Below are positions 60,461 to 64,000 of a stretch of 64,000 nucleotides of DNA, one piece after another. The notes under the pieces are model-generated. The model worked only from the letters and a program-made list of their open reading frames with translations. It was not told where the DNA came from and ran no database searches. Numbering within the stretch: the stretch's first letter is position 1; each line of letters begins with the position of its first letter. Origin of the DNA: CAVVUF01 sp963751425 (GTDB taxonomy: Bacteria > Chloroflexota > Anaerolineae > Anaerolineales > UBA4823); contig CAVVUF010000001.1 in the NCBI GenBank assembly GCA_963751425.1, forward strand, positions 992,001-1,056,000. The letters run 5' to 3'. The translations under genes were made by a program, and so were the position numbers.

Positions 60461-61030
60461 ATGTTTCGGCGTATCTTTTACTTTTTTTCTTACCTCGGTA
60501 AACCACTCTGGGATACAGGCATCTCACCTCCCGAATTGATGGATTTCTTGGCCAATCATTCACCAGGAAAGGCGCTAGATTTGGGCTGCGGTACCGGCAC
60601 AAATGCAATCACCTTGGCGAGACACGGGTGGAGTGTCATCGGCATCGATTATATGCCCAAAGCGATCAGTCAAGCCCGCAGAAAAACCCAGCAAGCAGGG
60701 CTGCAGATTGATTATCAGGTTGGCGATGTTACCCAATTCAATCCCTTGACTGGCCCATTCGATCTGATTCTCGATATTGGCTGTTTTCACAACCTCCCCG
60801 CCCAGGCAAAAATAGTCTATCAAAGCAAGCTTTCCCGATGGCTAACCCCTGGAGCGACTTTTCTCCTTTATGGGTTCTTGGGAAGTGGTTCTGAAGTGGG
60901 TTTCGGCATCAGCTCAGCTGATATGGCCTCATTTTCCGCCTTTCTAACCCTGGTCTCACGTACAGATTCAACAGACCGGAAACGCCCTTCGACCTGGCTG
61001 CAATATACCTCACCAGAGTCGGATCTTTGA
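60461..61030 (+). CDS. SAM-dependent methyltransferase (class I)
   Basis: 189 residues from ATG 60461, 1 bp after the thioredoxin stop. SAM-binding motif I is ALDLGCGTGTNAITLARHG. Motif II is VIGIDYMPKAISQARRK, then YQVGDVTQ and FDLILDIGCFHNLP. The thiopurine/chalcogen methyltransferase-like layout (WDTGISPPEL... at the start) makes a small thiol or selenium-type acceptor conceivable, which would be notable next to a possible selenoprotein, but this is only inference. Confidence 0.85.
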   Translation: MFRRIFYFFSYLGKPLWDTGISPPELMDFLANHSPGKALDLGCGTGTNAITLARHGWSVIGIDYMPKAISQARRKTQQAGLQIDYQVGDVTQFNPLTGPFDLILDIGCFHNLPAQAKIVYQSKLSRWLTPGATFLLYGFLGSGSEVGFGISSADMASFSAFLTLVSRTDSTDRKRPSTWLQYTSPESDL

Positions 61031-61052
61031 ATTGCCGCAAGAATCCAAAGCC

Positions 61053-62033
61053 ATGTCTGAAAAAAACCAAAAGAGAGCTCACCCAGATAGGCATTCTGTC
61101 CTTTTTCTCTTCATGGATGGAGTTGGGCTGGGCGTGAAAGATCCAGCGATCAACCCTTTCGCGGTAGCGAAAATGCCAAACTTACAAAATCTCTTGGGGG
61201 GGAGGCGGCTTCTTATTGACTCGCTTCCCAAAGATGGAGCGAAATGGGTAACCGATCGGGCAACACTGGCAGCCTTGGATGCTTGCCTGGGAGTTCCAGG
61301 CGCGCCGCAGTCTGCGACCGGCCAGGCTGTCTTATTGACCGGGCAAAATATACCTGCCCAGCTCGGCTACCATTATGGTCCCAAACCAAATCCCGAGGTG
61401 GCATTGTTTTTACGCAACGGCAGCTTGTTTCGTATGATAAAGCAAAAACACTTCCTGGCAGCCCTCTTGAATGCCTATCCGCCGCGCTACTTCCATGCGA
61501 TCGAATCTGGCAGGCGTTTATATTCTGCCATTCCATTGGCGGTCACCAGCGCAGGTATCCCTTTGCACACCCAGGCTGATCTTGCCCAGGGGAAGGCACT
61601 TTCCGCGGATTTCACCGCCGAAGGCTGGCGAACCCAGTTGGGATTCGCTGAAATACCGCTTCTCGGACCCAGCCAGGCGGGGATAATCCTTGCCAGGCTA
61701 GCTCAAGAGCTTGATTTTGCCATGTTTGAATATTGGTTGAGTGACTATGCAGGTCATGGGCAAAATATGGAACAAGCCTGTATGCTCCTGGAGACGTTCG
61801 ACCAGGTTTTAGGAGGTCTGTTGAACACCTGGGATGATGCGCATGGTTTGATCTTGATCACATCGGATCACGGTAACCTGGAAGATTTGAGCACACGCCA
61901 CCACACTCGGAATCCTGTTCCAGCGTTAATCATAGGTAATCCAGAGGACAGGCAGTTATTTACAGAGAATCTGCATGATCTCACCGGGATTTCACCTGCA
62001 ATCCTACGATATCTAAAGCTGGGTGAACAATAA
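61053..62033 (+). CDS. Alkaline-phosphatase-superfamily metalloenzyme (phosphoglycerate mutase/phosphopentomutase-like)
   Basis: 326 residues from ATG 61053 (an in-frame TTG at 61032 is possible). Metal-site and nucleophile motifs of the superfamily are in order: FLFMDGVGLG (Asp), GAPQSATGQAVLLTGQN (Ser/Thr nucleophile), YWLSDYAGHGQNMEQA (Asp, His), ITSDHGNLEDLS (Asp-His) and HHTRNPVPALI (His). It is smaller than iPGM and lacks its large inserted domain. The substrate is unknown. Third gene of the thioredoxin-methyltransferase operon. Confidence 0.85.
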   Translation: MSEKNQKRAHPDRHSVLFLFMDGVGLGVKDPAINPFAVAKMPNLQNLLGGRRLLIDSLPKDGAKWVTDRATLAALDACLGVPGAPQSATGQAVLLTGQNIPAQLGYHYGPKPNPEVALFLRNGSLFRMIKQKHFLAALLNAYPPRYFHAIESGRRLYSAIPLAVTSAGIPLHTQADLAQGKALSADFTAEGWRTQLGFAEIPLLGPSQAGIILARLAQELDFAMFEYWLSDYAGHGQNMEQACMLLETFDQVLGGLLNTWDDAHGLILITSDHGNLEDLSTRHHTRNPVPALIIGNPEDRQLFTENLHDLTGISPAILRYLKLGEQ

Positions 62034-62039
62034 AGCAGG

Positions 62040-62936
62040 CTAAGCCTTTTGAGGGGTGCGGTTAACCAACCAAATCCCCAATAAAATTGTCAGCCCCCCC
62101 AAAAAACCGAGTAAGCCCAATTTCTCGTCCAAGAGAAAAGCGGCGACAACTGCCGTCACAAAAGGCTCCAGATAAACGAAAGCCCCAGTCTGGGCTACTG
62201 GTAATACCGAAAGCGCATCATACCAGAAGATATAAGCGATACCAGAGCTGAAGATACCTAGAACACCCACGATCGCCACCCAACCCTGCCAAGGTAGCGA
62301 TTTAATTTCAGCCAAGCCGGGACCTGTGAAAAATAAAATTGAGGTCAACAACCAACCAAAGAGCATGACATAGAACATCATCAAAGCCGGAGGGAATGTC
62401 TTTAGACCTCGTCGAGAGAGGACAGAAAAAACCGCCCAATTGACGGAGCTGATCAGGACAAGCAAATCTCCCGGCGACCCAAATTGACCCTGGAAGAGGT
62501 TTCCCAGAGCCCCTTTGGTAACGACCAGAATCACTCCGACGGCGGCCAAAAACACGCCGACGACTTGCAGCCAGCTCAGGCTTTCTTTCAACGCAATCCA
62601 ACCCAAGAGGGCCATAAAAATCGGAGTGGTGGCCACAATCCAGGCGGTTGTTGTCGCTTGAGAGGTAACCAGCGCGTTCGATTGCAGCCATTGGTGGAAG
62701 GTGATGCCGATAAACCCTAAGAGAAGGAAGTAGAGGGCATCTTTATAACTGATCCACCGGAACTGCTTACGGATGTAAACCGCCACAGCCAGCACGAGGA
62801 TACCTGTGGCAAAGCGCAGCCAAACCACGGTGATAGGAGAACCATAACGCAGGGCAATCTTGGTGGCCACAAAGGATACACCCCAGACAAAAACAGCAAA
62901 TATGGCTTTGAGAATGGCCAGGAGCTTTTTGTCCAA
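62040..62936 (-). CDS. EamA-family (DMT) transporter
   Basis: 298 residues with ten hydrophobic helices in two EamA repeats: AIFAVFVWGVSFVATKIALR at the start, and SSVNWAVFSVLSRRG opening the second half. The ending IWLVNRTPQKA is cytoplasmic. It exports or imports a small metabolite of unknown identity. Converges on the AlkP-superfamily gene with a 6-bp gap, and is followed upstream by a half-size EamA gene on the same strand. Confidence 0.9.
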   Translation of the reverse strand: MDKKLLAILKAIFAVFVWGVSFVATKIALRYGSPITVVWLRFATGILVLAVAVYIRKQFRWISYKDALYFLLLGFIGITFHQWLQSNALVTSQATTTAWIVATTPIFMALLGWIALKESLSWLQVVGVFLAAVGVILVVTKGALGNLFQGQFGSPGDLLVLISSVNWAVFSVLSRRGLKTFPPALMMFYVMLFGWLLTSILFFTGPGLAEIKSLPWQGWVAIVGVLGIFSSGIAYIFWYDALSVLPVAQTGAFVYLEPFVTAVVAAFLLDEKLGLLGFLGGLTILLGIWLVNRTPQKA

Positions 62937-63003
62937 CTATTCGATCCTCAGGAAAATTATTCTTCAGCAGAAAATTCCACCCATTATATCCCAGGTATTT
63001 CGC

Positions 63004-63426
63004 TTAAATCGTCAGCACCACAATCCCACCGATCGTCAGTAGCATGCCGATGATCGTTTTCGCAGGGAGCGGTTCGCCACCAAAGATGACCGCCATCAAC
63101 GCGCCGAAGAGGGGGGAAGTGAAAGCAATGGGCATAACCTGCGTGAGTGGAGCACCTTTAATGGCTGCATAATAGCATAGCATTCCCAAGGAACCAGCCA
63201 CAACACCTCCGCCAATTACCAGCATCAGCAAAGCCTGCGTACTCGCCTGACCGACCGTCTTCCACTGTGGGAAGCTTACCATACCAAGAATGATGAGAGC
63301 CACCGCTGTGCGGATGGTGATGCCCATCTGAGGGGAGAGGTTGCCCAGGAGCATACCTTTCTTCTCGAAATATCCACCGATCCCCCAAGCCATGGCTGTT
63401 ATCAGTGCTAAAAGTTGTGGCTTCAT
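63004..63426 (-). CDS. Single-repeat EamA protein (half-size DMT)
   Basis: 140 residues, about five helices, equal to one EamA repeat (LITAMAWGIGGYFEKKGM start; PLFGALMAVIFGGEPLPAKTIIGMLLTIGGIVV end). One-repeat DMT proteins probably work as dimers, like the ancestral small transporters. The frame is intact at both ends, so it is not a truncated copy of the neighbouring full-size gene, from which it differs strongly. AGGAGAAA ribosome site. Confidence 0.85.
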   Translation of the reverse strand: MKPQLLALITAMAWGIGGYFEKKGMLLGNLSPQMGITIRTAVALIILGMVSFPQWKTVGQASTQALLMLVIGGGVVAGSLGMLCYYAAIKGAPLTQVMPIAFTSPLFGALMAVIFGGEPLPAKTIIGMLLTIGGIVVLTI

Positions 63427-63646
63427 AATTTTCTCCTTTGTTTGGAATTTACTAGAATTCTAACTGTGCAGCAATACTGAGATTTTACACTACCTTTCAT
63501 TTCATGATGTTCTGTTATGAAATTCATGACTTATGGAAGCACTCAAGTGCTTCATTGGAGTTTTCTAAGCTATTGGCGGAATGCTTCTTTTAAGGATAAA
63601 ATTATCCCCAACATTATCCGAAACGAAGGGTAAAAAGGTCTTATTA

Positions 63647-64000
63647 GTGTCCACTCTCTCAGACCGGCTGCGCTCACTGGGGGTTAAAGTTGGGGTTAGC
63701 GAGATTACTTCTACACCTAAGGTAGAGAAGTATACAATTGAGCGCGTTCTTCCAGGTACGTATGTGAATACAAACCAGGGGCAAACCTATGTGGTTCAGC
63801 AAGACTACCCCGTAGATTTCCAGCATGGGAAGCAGACCCTTCGGATCGACTCACCTCTGCTCGTCATCGAAAAATGGGCCCGGGAACCCGGTTTGCATAC
63901 CCTGGAGACGGAGTCCTTCGCCTTTTTGGATACAGAAACCTCTGGACTGGCAGGAGGCACAGGGACTTTTGCTTTCCTGGTGGGAGCAGGGCGTTTCGAG
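63647..64000 (+). CDS. RNase H-like YprB-type nuclease domain protein, 3' partial
   Basis: The frame is open to the window edge. Two starts are possible: GTG 63647 (preceded by AAAAAGG; gives STLSDRLRSLGVKVG) or ATG 63581. The visible part includes a connector (YTIERVLPGTYVNTNQGQTY) and then FLDTETSGLAGGTGTFAFLVG, the first DEDD-type exonuclease motif (DxE) of the YprB ribonuclease-H-like family. These proteins process nucleic acids, but the role is not defined. The remaining catalytic motifs fall outside the window. Confidence 0.75.
   Translation, partial: MSTLSDRLRSLGVKVGVSEITSTPKVEKYTIERVLPGTYVNTNQGQTYVVQQDYPVDFQHGKQTLRIDSPLLVIEKWAREPGLHTLETESFAFLDTETSGLAGGTGTFAFLVGAGRFE

Overview
The window looks like chromosomal DNA from a member of the Chloroflexota, most likely class Anaerolineae. 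This is an inference from gene content and style: secreted proteins with Pro/Thr-rich linkers, a CHAT/FGE-type protein, PD40-propeller lipoproteins, a hydantoinase A/B pair, larEBC, nadCAB, and many palindromic and tandem intergenic repeats. No rRNA, phage module, CRISPR array or intact transposon was seen. A gene runs off each end.

Layout. 1-4.8 kb: the end of a META-domain protein, a CHAT-TM-FGE-like fusion, an array of nearly nine 122-bp tandem repeats, and an ABM-like small protein. 4.7-9.3 kb (minus strand): a membrane protein, a GH13 amylase-family enzyme and a lipoprotein esterase. 9.4-15.6 kb: a radical SAM/HhH protein, hyuA, prs and hyuB. 15.7-22.5 kb: a VOC protein behind a consensus promoter, an IS630 remnant, several methyltransferase-like enzymes, a U32-like protein and an enolase-superfamily enzyme. 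22.5-30 kb: a PerR-like regulator with katG, a GMC oxidoreductase, a repeat-rich 1.1-kb gap and a propeller lipoprotein. 30.8-42.1 kb: nadC-nadA-nadB (NAD synthesis), a 2-hydroxyacid dehydrogenase, a 1118-residue surface protein and larE-larB-larC (nickel-pincer cofactor). 42-52.4 kb: proS, SCP2, CNNM/CorC and M23 genes, then two different leucyl-tRNA synthetase genes in tandem behind a Leu T-box, preceded by two tRNA-Ala genes. 52.5-64 kb: an M24 peptidase/MFS/PAP2/nucleoside phosphorylase/GNAT run, an EF-G paralogue, a thioredoxin/methyltransferase/AlkP-superfamily operon, two EamA proteins and the start of a YprB-like nuclease.

The most striking item is the thioredoxin-like gene at 59974-60459. 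Its first active-site cysteine codon is an in-frame TGA, followed at a suitable distance by a hairpin that fits a bacterial SECIS element, so it is a strong selenoprotein candidate. Other notable items are palindromic intergenic repeats that sit inside coding sequence (hyuA, nadC, the transposase remnant), a family of hairpins with paired GA/GA internal steps, promoters whose -10 box lies 6-7 nt from the ATG (leaderless mRNAs), and the T-box-controlled pair of LeuRS genes.

Six otherwise well-conserved genes (hyuA, VOC, a PPM-type methyltransferase, the U32-like gene, katG twice, the M23 lipoprotein) carry single-base frameshifts, nearly all of them +1. The surrounding reading frames are undamaged, which suggests assembly or sequencing indels more than true decay. 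These genes are annotated as one span each, with the break noted.
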